Source: Bacteroidales bacterium
Lineage (GTDB): Bacteria; Bacteroidota; Bacteroidia; Bacteroidales; VadinHA17
DNA: 46,895 nt
Direction of reading: 5' to 3'
NCBI GenBank assembly: GCA_009881065.1
Contig: WXFE01000163.1
Location: 1-46,895, forward strand
Shown: positions 9,887-18,178 of the stretch, piece after piece
Numbering within the stretch: the first letter of the stretch is position 1
Layout: each line of letters starts with the position of its first letter
Position numbers and translations under genes: made by a program
The notes under the pieces: model-generated
The model's input: only the letters and a program-made list of their open reading frames with translations
What the model was told of the DNA's origin: nothing
Database searches by the model: none

Positions 9887-12508
9887 AACATCACCGGGGA
9901 GGGTGCGCTCTTCTCCGCAGAGGTTTATGACGCCGGGAATGTAGAAATCACCGGGCACGGATTTACCTGGTCACGTGAAAAGCCGGAGATCAACTTGAAT
10001 GACAGGGTAAATCTTGGCCCATTTTCAGGCATCGGGCACTATTCTTCCAGGATAACAACTGCTCTGGAACCGGGGGTAAAATACAAGGTGGCTGCCTTCA
10101 TCAGGGCCGGCAACTATACAGTTTACGGGAACACAGTTGAATTCGAGAGCCTGGGCAGCCTGGGTCCGGTAATAACCGGCATTACCCCGGAAAGGGCACT
10201 TTGCGGTGATACTATCCTTATCAGGGGAAAAAACTTCAGCTGGGTTGGTCACAATAACAAAGTATTCTTCAATGAAACAGCTGCAAAAGTATGCAATGAG
10301 GTTACCGATACAACGCTTCTCGCGGTTGTGCCCTTTTCACTGACAGTGCCAGAACAGACAGTCAGCGTGGAGGTTACCGGCAACCGGACTGTTTATACCG
10401 GCAGCAAACTCATTGTGGATCTTCCGCAGATTGAGTCAATTATACCTTCCCAGGCCCGGTGGGGTGATACAATTACAATGAGTTTCCGATATCTAAAGAA
10501 ATCAGATAACATCAGGTTTTTCATTGACCAGACCCAACTGGTTTTAACGGAGGCGTACGATGGTGAAACAGCCAGGGCAATAGTACCTTTTGAAGCTGTT
10601 CAACCCCGGATAGATCTGTCTGTTTCAGTCAGTGGAACCAGGCTTGTATTTTTCGGGAGTTTCACTCTTCTTCCTCCAATAATCACCAGTATTTATCCTG
10701 TTATGGCATCGTGGTCTGATACTGTTACACTTTATGGGGTTTTCAATGCAAATCAGGCTGCAACCCAGGTTCTGTTTGATGAAAGGGCTGCAAATATTGT
10801 TTCTGTTGCAAGGGATTCAATAAAGGTTATAGTACCCAATGACCTTTTGGGTACAACGGCAGTATTGACATATAAATACGGTGATTTCACCTGCAGCTCT
10901 ACCCAAATGTTTTCTTTGTTACCTCCCGTTATTGAAACTGTCAGCCCGATGAGTGATTATACCGGAGGAATAGTCACCATCACAGGTAAATACTTCAAAA
11001 ATTATTATACAACTGTAAAGTTCAACGATATTTTGTCAAGCGTTATCAGTGTGACAGGTACAAGCATTCAGTGTTATGCCCCCGGCAATTTCTGCGGGCC
11101 TTCAGAGATAAGCGTTACGGTATGCGGGCAAACAACACTATTCGGTCAGACATTTGACCTCACAAATCCCAGTGTGGTCTCTTTTTATCCCACTCATGCC
11201 TCTCCGGGTGATACAATAACAATTGAAGGCCTGAACCTGCAGAATGTAAGTCTGTTCCTGATCTCAATAAAGCCTGACAATCCGGCATACGGAGGGTATG
11301 GTTTCGAGACAGTTACAAAGGAACAGGGTCTGGCGACAGCCATTGTTCCATCCGCTGATTATACGTCAGGGCTGGTCACTGCATGGGCATGGCGTGACTG
11401 GATAGAGTCTTACCTTGCCGGTGATGAAATGTTCAGTATTGATGCTCCGGTGATAAATTCATTTTCGCCATCTTCGGGATCCGCAGGTACGGTGGTTACA
11501 CTATCAGGAGAACATTTCAGCCTGGTACCTCAATATAACAGGGTCACAATAAACGATTATCCGGTTGAGATTGTCAGTTGCAGCCGGAATGAAATCAGAT
11601 TTCGGATGCCAAACATGTCTGCGGGTAACTATCATATTTCGCTGTCAATATGTGGTCATCAGGTAAGTTCAGCAGGCACTTTTGAAAATATTTCTCCCTG
11701 GCGCAGGCTTCAGGACCTTCCTTTTACTAATAATTCATTCACGATGGATTTTGGTGATGAGGTGTTCGTTGCTGCACCTGTAGCCAGCTCAAATGTGACT
11801 CTTTATAAGTTTGTTCCGGAGAATTATTCCTTTGTCACTGCTGGTGAGGTACATCCTTCGCTTAGTTATTTTGGACGGACGGTTGTCAAGGGCGACAGGG
11901 CGTATATGATGGCGAATACATATTCAGAAGTCAAATTCCTTGAGTTCAACAGAAACACAATGTCCCTGAGTGTTGTTTCTGACCCTCCAGGCAAAGTCAG
12001 TACGCATACAATCCTGATGGACGGAGACTCGGTAATCTATGCCGGTGGAGGAGATTCACTTACCTACAGAGGTTATTACGTGAGTGAGTTCTGGAAGTAT
12101 AACCTGTTTTCAGGAACCTGGAAAAGATTGAAGGATCTTCCGTTTTTCTGCATGACTTCCAGTGAATTCACCATAAACGGACGGAATTTTGTCATTTCAA
12201 TTGACAAAAAGTTATGGGAGTATAATCCTGTAGCTGATACATGGTCACATATTTCAACATATCCCGGTACCGGCACTTATGACATGATGATTGTGGTTTG
12301 CAACGGGAGGGTCTATATTGGTCACGGAAGATACGGAAACAATCAGATATACTCTTATGATCCCCAGACCAACAGCTGGGATGAACTGTTGAATGAGTTT
12401 CCCCGATTCCGGGTAAAACCGGTTGATTTTGAGTATGGAGGCAAGATTTACTTCGGAGGCTCGGATAGGAATGACTTCTGGGAATATGATCCCATGCTTG
12501 ATCATTAG
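9773..12508 (+). CDS. Surface lipoprotein with FN3-like head, six IPT/TIG domains and a Kelch propeller (array copy 2)
   Basis: Paralogue of the preceding gene, 911 aa. The signal peptide MIRDILKYTLLALALLFAGC gives lipobox FAGC with Cys20 and acidic EDE next. The head repeats copy 1 closely (RVPRDYPRVRTLEVT), whereas the six TIG repeats are well diverged (GITPERALCGDTILIRGKNF, SIIPSQARWGDTITM, SIYPVMASWSDTVTLYG, TVSPMSDYTGGIVTITGKYF, FYPTHASPGDTITIEG, SFSPSSGSAGTVVTLSGEHF). A Kelch region closes the protein and ends in the same DFWEYDPMLDH as copy 1. The middle of the gene looks more AT-rich than its ends by eye. The 9-base gaps on both sides are identical, which suggests tandem duplication and one transcript. 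Confidence 0.85.
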   Translation: MIRDILKYTLLALALLFAGCEDERVPRDYPRVRTLEVTNITGEGALFSAEVYDAGNVEITGHGFTWSREKPEINLNDRVNLGPFSGIGHYSSRITTALEPGVKYKVAAFIRAGNYTVYGNTVEFESLGSLGPVITGITPERALCGDTILIRGKNFSWVGHNNKVFFNETAAKVCNEVTDTTLLAVVPFSLTVPEQTVSVEVTGNRTVYTGSKLIVDLPQIESIIPSQARWGDTITMSFRYLKKSDNIRFFIDQTQLVLTEAYDGETARAIVPFEAVQPRIDLSVSVSGTRLVFFGSFTLLPPIITSIYPVMASWSDTVTLYGVFNANQAATQVLFDERAANIVSVARDSIKVIVPNDLLGTTAVLTYKYGDFTCSSTQMFSLLPPVIETVSPMSDYTGGIVTITGKYFKNYYTTVKFNDILSSVISVTGTSIQCYAPGNFCGPSEISVTVCGQTTLFGQTFDLTNPSVVSFYPTHASPGDTITIEGLNLQNVSLFLISIKPDNPAYGGYGFETVTKEQGLATAIVPSADYTSGLVTAWAWRDWIESYLAGDEMFSIDAPVINSFSPSSGSAGTVVTLSGEHFSLVPQYNRVTINDYPVEIVSCSRNEIRFRMPNMSAGNYHISLSICGHQVSSAGTFENISPWRRLQDLPFTNNSFTMDFGDEVFVAAPVASSNVTLYKFVPENYSFVTAGEVHPSLSYFGRTVVKGDRAYMMANTYSEVKFLEFNRNTMSLSVVSDPPGKVSTHTILMDGDSVIYAGGGDSLTYRGYYVSEFWKYNLFSGTWKRLKDLPFFCMTSSEFTINGRNFVISIDKKLWEYNPVADTWSHISTYPGTGTYDMMIVVCNGRVYIGHGRYGNNQIYSYDPQTNSWDELLNEFPRFRVKPVDFEYGGKIYFGGSDRNDFWEYDPMLDH

Positions 12509-12631
12509 AGAAATGAGATGATCAGAGATATTCTGAAATATACATTATTGGCCCTTGCTCTTCTTTTTGCCGGCTGTGAAGATGAGCGTGTGCCGCGTGA
12601 TTACCCGCGCGTCAGGACCCTCGAGGTTACA
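12471..12631 (+). repeat. 161-base junction repeat, unit 2 (end of copy 2 to start of copy 3)
   Basis: Second unit of the near-identical junction repeat. Similarity to unit 1 drops at 12632, where copy 3 changes to a copy 1-like sequence. Confidence 0.9.
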
Positions 12632-13241
12632 GGCATCACAGAGGAGGGTGCTCTGTTTGCCGGGGAAGTATATGAACCTGGCACCGGCAAAATCTCTGAT
12701 CATGGTTTTGTATGCGGTATAAGCACCCCTGGTATCGATTCTGACAACAAGGTTTACCTTGACTCATTTGAGGGTCCGGGCCGGTTCGCGAAAGAGATCC
12801 CAACGACCCTGACTGAAGGTGTCACATATAAGGTTACTGCCTTCGTGAAGTCAGGTGAGTATACTGTATATGGCAACGTCATCAGGACAGGTATGCCCAA
12901 CTTTAGGTTTACCCTTGGACTGATCTGCGGAAGGACCCATGAATTTGTTTATCAAACCGGAGGTTATGACATAGAGTCACCTTATTCCCTTACAGTAACG
13001 GGGTCACAATGGGAAAGCCTGCGTCGGTTACGGATCCGATGACTGCAACCAGATAATATGCTATGATCCGGTCACTGACAGCTGAACCTCACTGGAAGGA
13101 GAGATACACATGGGAAGGTATTTTCCTTTTGCTTTTGAATGGAATGGAAGTATTTATCCTGGAGGAGGTTATAGAACCGGAGAGAACCTTGGTGATATGT
13201 GGAAGTATAACCCTGCCATGGAAAATAAACAGGAAAAATGA
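12518..13241 (+). pseudogene. Decayed third copy of the IPT/TIG-Kelch lipoprotein
   Basis: The first 132 codons keep the same signal peptide, lipobox (FAGC) and FN3-like head as copies 1 and 2, in an open frame that ends at 13042 (174 aa). After the head the six TIG domains are gone, and the sequence jumps to Kelch-like text (FVYQTGGYD). The reading frame then breaks. In the +1 frame from 12999, residues aligning with the last Kelch blades of copy 2 can be read: NGKACVGYGSDDCNQIICYD aligns with copy 2 NGRVYIGHGRYGNNQIYSYD. They are followed by DPVTDS, a TGA at 13083-13085 in the place of the conserved Trp, and then a blade containing GRYFPFAFEWNGSIY and ending DMWKYNPAM. The remnant ends in a TGA at 13239-13241 that overlaps the ATG at 13238. 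A short lipidated head peptide may still be made. Confidence 0.8.
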
Positions 13242-13270
13242 ACGTGATTGATTGTCATAAAAAGAAAATT

Positions 13271-15229
13271 ATGAATTTACCAAAATTGCTGGCAGTGCCA
13301 TTGCTTTTCCTGATTGCAAATCCTGAAACTGTCATGTCACAGATCAGGGACATCACCTTCGGAGATATACCGAGGGAAGACCTGGAGATGTCTGAATATA
13401 ACCCTGACCCCTCAGCCGATGCCGTGATCCTGGAAAACTATGCAAGTACATTCATGCGGTCAGGCGAAAGGATTCAAGTGATCACTGACTGTCATGTCAG
13501 GATAAAGATCATAAACACTGACGGGCTTGATTATGCCAATGTTGAACTGCCCTACTGGAGCGGTGAAAAGATAATTGCGCTGAGGGCAGCTTCCTATAAC
13601 CTGGAGGAGGGGCAGGTTGTGCAGAACATGGTTGACAAGAAGAGCTTTTACCGTGATAATGCAAGCCGTTACCGGAACATTCTCCGCTTTTCGGTTCCAA
13701 ACGTAAGGCCGGGCACGGTGATTGAGTACAAGTACACTCTCGAGAGCCCTGACTATTTTTCACTCTATACCTTTAAGTTCCAGGAGGAGATACCAGTCAG
13801 GAGGTGCGTTTTCCGGGTTGAATTTCCGGGATACTTCGAATACAAGTTCGTTACAGGCGGTGATTTTAAAATCATTAACTACAAGGCTGAACAGAAAAGA
13901 GTGGTGTTCGGAAGAAGTACAATCGAAGGGTTCTCCGGCACGTGGCGGGGCAGCAATATACCCGCATACCGTAAAGAACCTTTCAGTACGGGTTCTGATG
14001 ACTACTTTGCACACATCGGGTTTGAGCTTTCAAAGATCAATATTCCCGGCTACTATTTCCAGGATGTATCACCCACTTACCAGAAATTCTCCGAGAAACT
14101 CCTTGACAGGGATGATTTCGGAGGTTACATTAATAAAAGCTCTGTTGTGAATGAGAAAGTGGAGGAGCTTAAGGCGCAGGGTGGCAGCGGGACAGACCTG
14201 CTGAGGCGGATATATGCCTTCGTTTCTGACTACATGATGTGGAACGGATACAATGACTTCACGGCATCAGCATCTATGGCCAGGGTTTACAGAGAGGCCA
14301 GGGGCAATTCCGCTGATATTAACCTGATGCTGCTGGCCATGTTAAGGAAAGCAGGCATTACATCGGATCCGGTTATCCTCAGCACCAGGGAGAATGGACT
14401 AATTAATCCATACTTTGCCATAAACAGCAAATTCAATCACGTGGTTATCTTTGCTGTCGCTGACGGCAAAAGCTGGATCATTGACGCCACTGATCCGATA
14501 AGACCTTTCAACATGTTGCCGACAGAGTGCCTGAACGGCCAGGGATGGGTGGTAAACAGGCATGGGGGATCATGGGCAGATATCAACAACGGTGAGCATT
14601 ATGGCGAAGATGTCAGGCTGGAGATGAATCTCGATGAGAACGGCAGCCTGACAGGCAATGCGACAACTGTTTATGAGAGCTATGATGCCTGGCTGATCAG
14701 GAAGTTATGCTACCTGCAGGGAGAAGATGCCTACCGGAATTTTGTTCAGGCCTCAAAACCAAAGTGGAAGATTTCCGGGCTCGGACTTGAAAATCTTGAT
14801 GATTCCGAAAAGCCAATTATTGAAAAAACTACCATGACAATCCCTGACGCAGCCGAGAGAAGCAGCATATTCATGTACCTGAACCCTGTTGTCGATGGCC
14901 GGACAGAATCGAATGAATTCCATGCCGGGGAGCGCCTGTCGGTTATTGACTTTACCTGTCCTGATTTCTGGAAGTACAGCTGTTCCATCAAAATACCCGA
15001 TGGATGGGCCGTTGTCAATCTGCCGCAATCGGTCAACCTGCGCCTTGATGGCGGTGGAGCCGTGTTCACCTACAACATCTCCGCCGAAGACGGTACAATC
15101 AGGCTTGATTCTGAAATCAGCCTCTCAACGGTCACCTTCGTCCCGGAGAGATATGAAACTATAAGGAACTTCTGGTCGTCCATTATCCGCAAACAGGCAG
15201 AGGTTGTCATACTGAAAAAAGAAATTTGA
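13271..15229 (+). CDS. Secreted DUF3857 / transglutaminase-like protein with Ser at the Cys position
   Basis: Predicted periplasmic or surface protein of 652 aa. Starting at the ATG at 13271 gives a clean signal peptide (MNLPKLLAVPLLFLIA...SQ). The ATG at 13238 adds 11 residues, overlaps the stop of the pseudogene upstream and has an AGGA ahead of it, so it remains possible. The N-terminal half is a DUF3857 domain (about 30-250; VIEYKYTLESPDY). A transglutaminase-like core follows: ARGNSADINLMLLAMLRKAG, FNHVVIF and SWIIDATDP. The catalytic Cys position is Ser (GNSADIN), while the His and Asp are present, so the protein is probably not a classical transglutaminase or protease. The C-terminal part is beta-rich. 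It is followed directly by a paralogue that keeps the Cys; the two are almost certainly co-transcribed. Role unknown. Confidence 0.82.
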   Translation: MNLPKLLAVPLLFLIANPETVMSQIRDITFGDIPREDLEMSEYNPDPSADAVILENYASTFMRSGERIQVITDCHVRIKIINTDGLDYANVELPYWSGEKIIALRAASYNLEEGQVVQNMVDKKSFYRDNASRYRNILRFSVPNVRPGTVIEYKYTLESPDYFSLYTFKFQEEIPVRRCVFRVEFPGYFEYKFVTGGDFKIINYKAEQKRVVFGRSTIEGFSGTWRGSNIPAYRKEPFSTGSDDYFAHIGFELSKINIPGYYFQDVSPTYQKFSEKLLDRDDFGGYINKSSVVNEKVEELKAQGGSGTDLLRRIYAFVSDYMMWNGYNDFTASASMARVYREARGNSADINLMLLAMLRKAGITSDPVILSTRENGLINPYFAINSKFNHVVIFAVADGKSWIIDATDPIRPFNMLPTECLNGQGWVVNRHGGSWADINNGEHYGEDVRLEMNLDENGSLTGNATTVYESYDAWLIRKLCYLQGEDAYRNFVQASKPKWKISGLGLENLDDSEKPIIEKTTMTIPDAAERSSIFMYLNPVVDGRTESNEFHAGERLSVIDFTCPDFWKYSCSIKIPDGWAVVNLPQSVNLRLDGGGAVFTYNISAEDGTIRLDSEISLSTVTFVPERYETIRNFWSSIIRKQAEVVILKKEI

Positions 15230-15240
15230 TCCGGTCAATC

Positions 15241-17115
15241 ATGAAAAGATTTATTTACACCCTGATTATAGCTTTTGTGTTGCCTTCGGCAGCATTCGCA
15301 TACAAACTGTCAGTCGATTCAATTCCGCTTGAGCTAAGGGAGAATGCGGCTGCCGTAGTGAGGACCCACCAGATGGTTTACACGGTTTTGTCACCGGGAA
15401 AGGCAAAGGCAAGCCACAGGCTGGTCCTCACGCTGTTGAACGAGAGCGTTGACCACCTGCGCCTGTACGAGATAAACTATGACAAATTCAGGTCAGTGAC
15501 AAGGATCAATGCAGCGGTCTATGACGCCAACGGAAAATTCATTGAGGCTATCCCCTCATCGAGGATTATGGATGTAGGAGAAGGGGGAGGTTTTATCTCC
15601 GATGCAAGGATGAAAAGGATCATCTTCCCCGTGAACAGGTATCCGTTTACCATAGAGGTGGAGTATGATGTGACAATCAATGGCTCTCTTAACCTTGAAT
15701 CGTGGTCCTTTCATCCCAATCCGTATATCTCGGTGGAAGAATCATCCGTACAGTACATCATCCCAAGCCTGGTTCCGTTCAGGTACTCCGGGCACTACAT
15801 GAATGCGTCATTTGACAGTATCAGGACTGCAGACAATACTATCTACACATGGGTTCAGAGGAAGATGCCCGCCATCGGGAAATGGTTTTTTTCACCGCTT
15901 ATTGTTTCACGTACGCCATTTCTCCTGGCATCAATAGAGGACTTTGAGTTCGGAGGAATAAAAGGAAGCATGCGTACATGGAAGAGCCTTGGCCAGTGGG
16001 CCTGGGAGCTCAACAAAGGGCTTGACCAGCTGGGCGAGGCAGAAAAGAAACGCGTTGCAGAACTGACCTCCGGCCTGAAGAGTGACAGGGAAAAGGCAGA
16101 AGCACTTTACCGCTATATGCAATCACGAACCCGTTATGCATCCATTCAGCTGGGAATTGGCGGTTATAAGCCTGCGCCTGCCATGGAAGTATCGGAAAAG
16201 GGATATGGCGACTGCAAGGGGCTGACCAACTATATGTACGCACTGCTCAGGGAGGCAGGAATAACATCACATTACACCTGGGTCAGAGCCGGAACAAACA
16301 AATCCATCATTCCTGCCTTTGTGTCAGACCAGTTTGACCACATCATCCTTTGTGTCCCGTTACAGGGAGACACAGTATGGCTGGAATGCACAAGCCAGAC
16401 ACAACCTTTCAATTTCCTCGGCAGCTTTACATGTGACAGGGATGTGCTCCTTATCACCCCCGATGGGGGGAAGATGGTGCGTACGCCACCGTTCAGCCAC
16501 AGTTACAGGAAGAGTACCGGTATAATCAATGTGAACAGAAGGGAGGCATCGAAGGGATCACTGAGAATGACCTCCGGCGGGCTCGGGTTTGACAAGAACC
16601 AGATTTTCAGCGGCAAGAGTGTCATTGAGATGAAGCGGATGATAAACGAGGGAATGGCTCTGGGCACATTCAGGGCTGATACTGCTGCATACCGTGAGAT
16701 AACAGAAGGGGAGCCTGTCTCGGAGCTTGACTTTGATCTCACTCTCAATGATTTTGCAGTGGTAGCCGGGACAAGGATACACTTCAATCCCTGTCTCAAT
16801 GGCTTCGGGCACCAGCCCTTTGATACCGTTTCGGTCAGGATTTATGAAGTGGAGGAGCGTATAGATTCCATTGTCTACAGATTCCCGGCTGAATACAGGG
16901 CAGAACATATTCCGTCGCCTGTATCTGCAGAGGGTCCTTATGGATCATACAGATACAGTATTGAGACCCTGGACGACGGATCTCTCCTTTTCAGGAGGAA
17001 GCTGAGCCTGAACAAGGGTATTTATACCGGTGACAGGGCAAGGGAACTGTTTGTCTTCCTAAACACTGCAGCCCGGAGTGATCAGAGAAGGATATACCTG
17101 AACAGGGCGCAGTGA
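15241..17115 (+). CDS. Secreted DUF3857 / transglutaminase-like protein, catalytic Cys present
   Basis: 624 aa. The ATG at 15241 gives the signal peptide MKRFIYTLIIAFVLPSAAFA; a TTG five codons earlier is less likely. The DUF3857 domain spans about residues 30-240 (IEVEYDVTINGSLN). The transglutaminase core follows: SRTRYASIQLGIGGYKPAPA, then KGYGDCKGLTNYMYALLREA with the catalytic Cys, FDHIILCVPL with the His, and VWLECTSQTQPFNF at the third-residue position. These are the normal active-site motifs of DUF3857-linked transglutaminase-like proteins, so this partner could act on proteins or peptides where its upstream neighbour (11-base gap) cannot. Substrate unknown. A hairpin with a T-run downstream probably ends the transcript. 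Confidence 0.85.
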   Translation: MKRFIYTLIIAFVLPSAAFAYKLSVDSIPLELRENAAAVVRTHQMVYTVLSPGKAKASHRLVLTLLNESVDHLRLYEINYDKFRSVTRINAAVYDANGKFIEAIPSSRIMDVGEGGGFISDARMKRIIFPVNRYPFTIEVEYDVTINGSLNLESWSFHPNPYISVEESSVQYIIPSLVPFRYSGHYMNASFDSIRTADNTIYTWVQRKMPAIGKWFFSPLIVSRTPFLLASIEDFEFGGIKGSMRTWKSLGQWAWELNKGLDQLGEAEKKRVAELTSGLKSDREKAEALYRYMQSRTRYASIQLGIGGYKPAPAMEVSEKGYGDCKGLTNYMYALLREAGITSHYTWVRAGTNKSIIPAFVSDQFDHIILCVPLQGDTVWLECTSQTQPFNFLGSFTCDRDVLLITPDGGKMVRTPPFSHSYRKSTGIINVNRREASKGSLRMTSGGLGFDKNQIFSGKSVIEMKRMINEGMALGTFRADTAAYREITEGEPVSELDFDLTLNDFAVVAGTRIHFNPCLNGFGHQPFDTVSVRIYEVEERIDSIVYRFPAEYRAEHIPSPVSAEGPYGSYRYSIETLDDGSLLFRRKLSLNKGIYTGDRARELFVFLNTAARSDQRRIYLNRAQ

Positions 17116-17167
17116 CAGGGCTCAGAGCTATCAGGGATTGCGTTTACCGGTCAGTTCAGCTGTGAAC

Positions 17168-17195
17168 TTCGGCCTACGGCCGGAAATCCTTTTTT
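17168..17195 (+). terminator. Intrinsic terminator after the DUF3857 pair
   Basis: Stem CGGCC (17170-17174) pairs with GGCCG (17178-17182) around a 3-base loop and can be lengthened by T-A and G-T pairs. T residues at 17190-17195 follow. It lies in the 97-base gap between convergent genes. Confidence 0.5.
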
Positions 17196-17212
17196 CAGTG
17201 ACCTGCGGACAC

Positions 17213-18169
17213 TCAGCCATTGACTTCGGAAGGCGGGCTATGATCAGGATCCTGCCGGCAGCCGTTCTCCGGGTTGCATGTAGCAGCCCGGATACTGACA
17301 TTCAGCTCGAAGCCTACAAGCAGAGCAACTGAATTCAGGTAAAGCCAGATAAGGATAACTATCAGCGTTCCGATAGACCCGTAAAGCTTGTTGTACTGGC
17401 CGAAGTTGTTGACATAGGCTGAGAAGGCCAGTGAGGTAATGATAAACAGGCTGGTGGCGAGGATTGATCCGGGTGAGATATACCGGAAGTCTTTCCTGTG
17501 GGCAGGGACAAGATAATAGAGAGTGGAAATTGCAAAAAAGAGCATCACAATGATAAGAAGCCATTTGAAGGCCATTACAATATAGAATACCAGGTTCATC
17601 TCCAGTACCCCTATTTCAACAAGCCTGTTGACCACCACGCGGCTGAGGATTATCAGGGCGCCTGCAGCAGAGAACATGATAAGGATAAAAACGAGCAGGA
17701 AGATTGCAATCTTCCTCTGTTGTATCCATGACCGGCTGGCAAAGTCATGCACCGAAACGTTGAAGGCGTGCATCAGCGCGTGAATGCCATTGGTTGAAAA
17801 AATGATGGTTGCAATGAACATCACTATAAGCAGGGTGCCGCTTTTGTTTGTGATGACATCAATAATGGTCGTTTCGAAAAGGTTGTATGCTGTCACAGGG
17901 AGAAAGTTCTCAAACAGCTTTACAAGTTCAGCCTGAAAATTTGGAATGGGAACAAACGGTATGAGCGTGAAGAGGAAGATTGTTGCGGGGAGCAGTGCCA
18001 TAAGCATGTTGAAGGCGATGGATGAGGCCCTGGTTACGAGCACTCCGCGTCCGAACAGCCCCTTGACAATAAGCTTTGCCACCAGCTCAAGCGGTGCGTT
18101 GTCAAAGCCGGGCAGAACGGCTTTCCTTATTCTGTTGGTTATTGCGATCAGCGTTTTCCTGGCGCTCAT
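17213..18169 (-). CDS. YihY/BrkB-family integral membrane protein
   Basis: 318 aa inner-membrane protein of the YihY/virulence factor BrkB family (once mis-named ribonuclease BN). Family hallmarks are the N-terminal LVTRASSIAFNMLMALLPATIFLF, a long hydrophilic gap, and four further membrane segments: GTLLIVMFIATIIFS, AIFLLVFILIMFSAAGALIIL, VFYIVMAFKWLLIIVMLFFA and GSILATSLFIITSLAFSAYV. The C-terminal motif YGSIGTLIVILIWLYLNSVALLVGFELN is also typical; its run of hydrophobic residues is the last segment. Molecular function is unknown. It follows nadC on the minus strand with a 9-base gap and probably shares its transcript. The last 20 residues are polar and not conserved-looking. Confidence 0.88.
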   Translation of the reverse strand: MSARKTLIAITNRIRKAVLPGFDNAPLELVAKLIVKGLFGRGVLVTRASSIAFNMLMALLPATIFLFTLIPFVPIPNFQAELVKLFENFLPVTAYNLFETTIIDVITNKSGTLLIVMFIATIIFSTNGIHALMHAFNVSVHDFASRSWIQQRKIAIFLLVFILIMFSAAGALIILSRVVVNRLVEIGVLEMNLVFYIVMAFKWLLIIVMLFFAISTLYYLVPAHRKDFRYISPGSILATSLFIITSLAFSAYVNNFGQYNKLYGSIGTLIVILIWLYLNSVALLVGFELNVSIRAATCNPENGCRQDPDHSPPSEVNG

Positions 18170-18178
18170 ACAGGGTTA

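Noticed and set aside
13063..13251. 62-codon open frame on the plus strand
   Set aside because: It overlaps the Kelch remnant of the third lipoprotein copy in a different frame. The remnant frame aligns with copy 2, so this frame is incidental.
17138..17332. 64-codon open frame on the plus strand
   Set aside because: It runs through the terminator hairpin and into the end of the opposite YihY-family gene, with no homology-like features.
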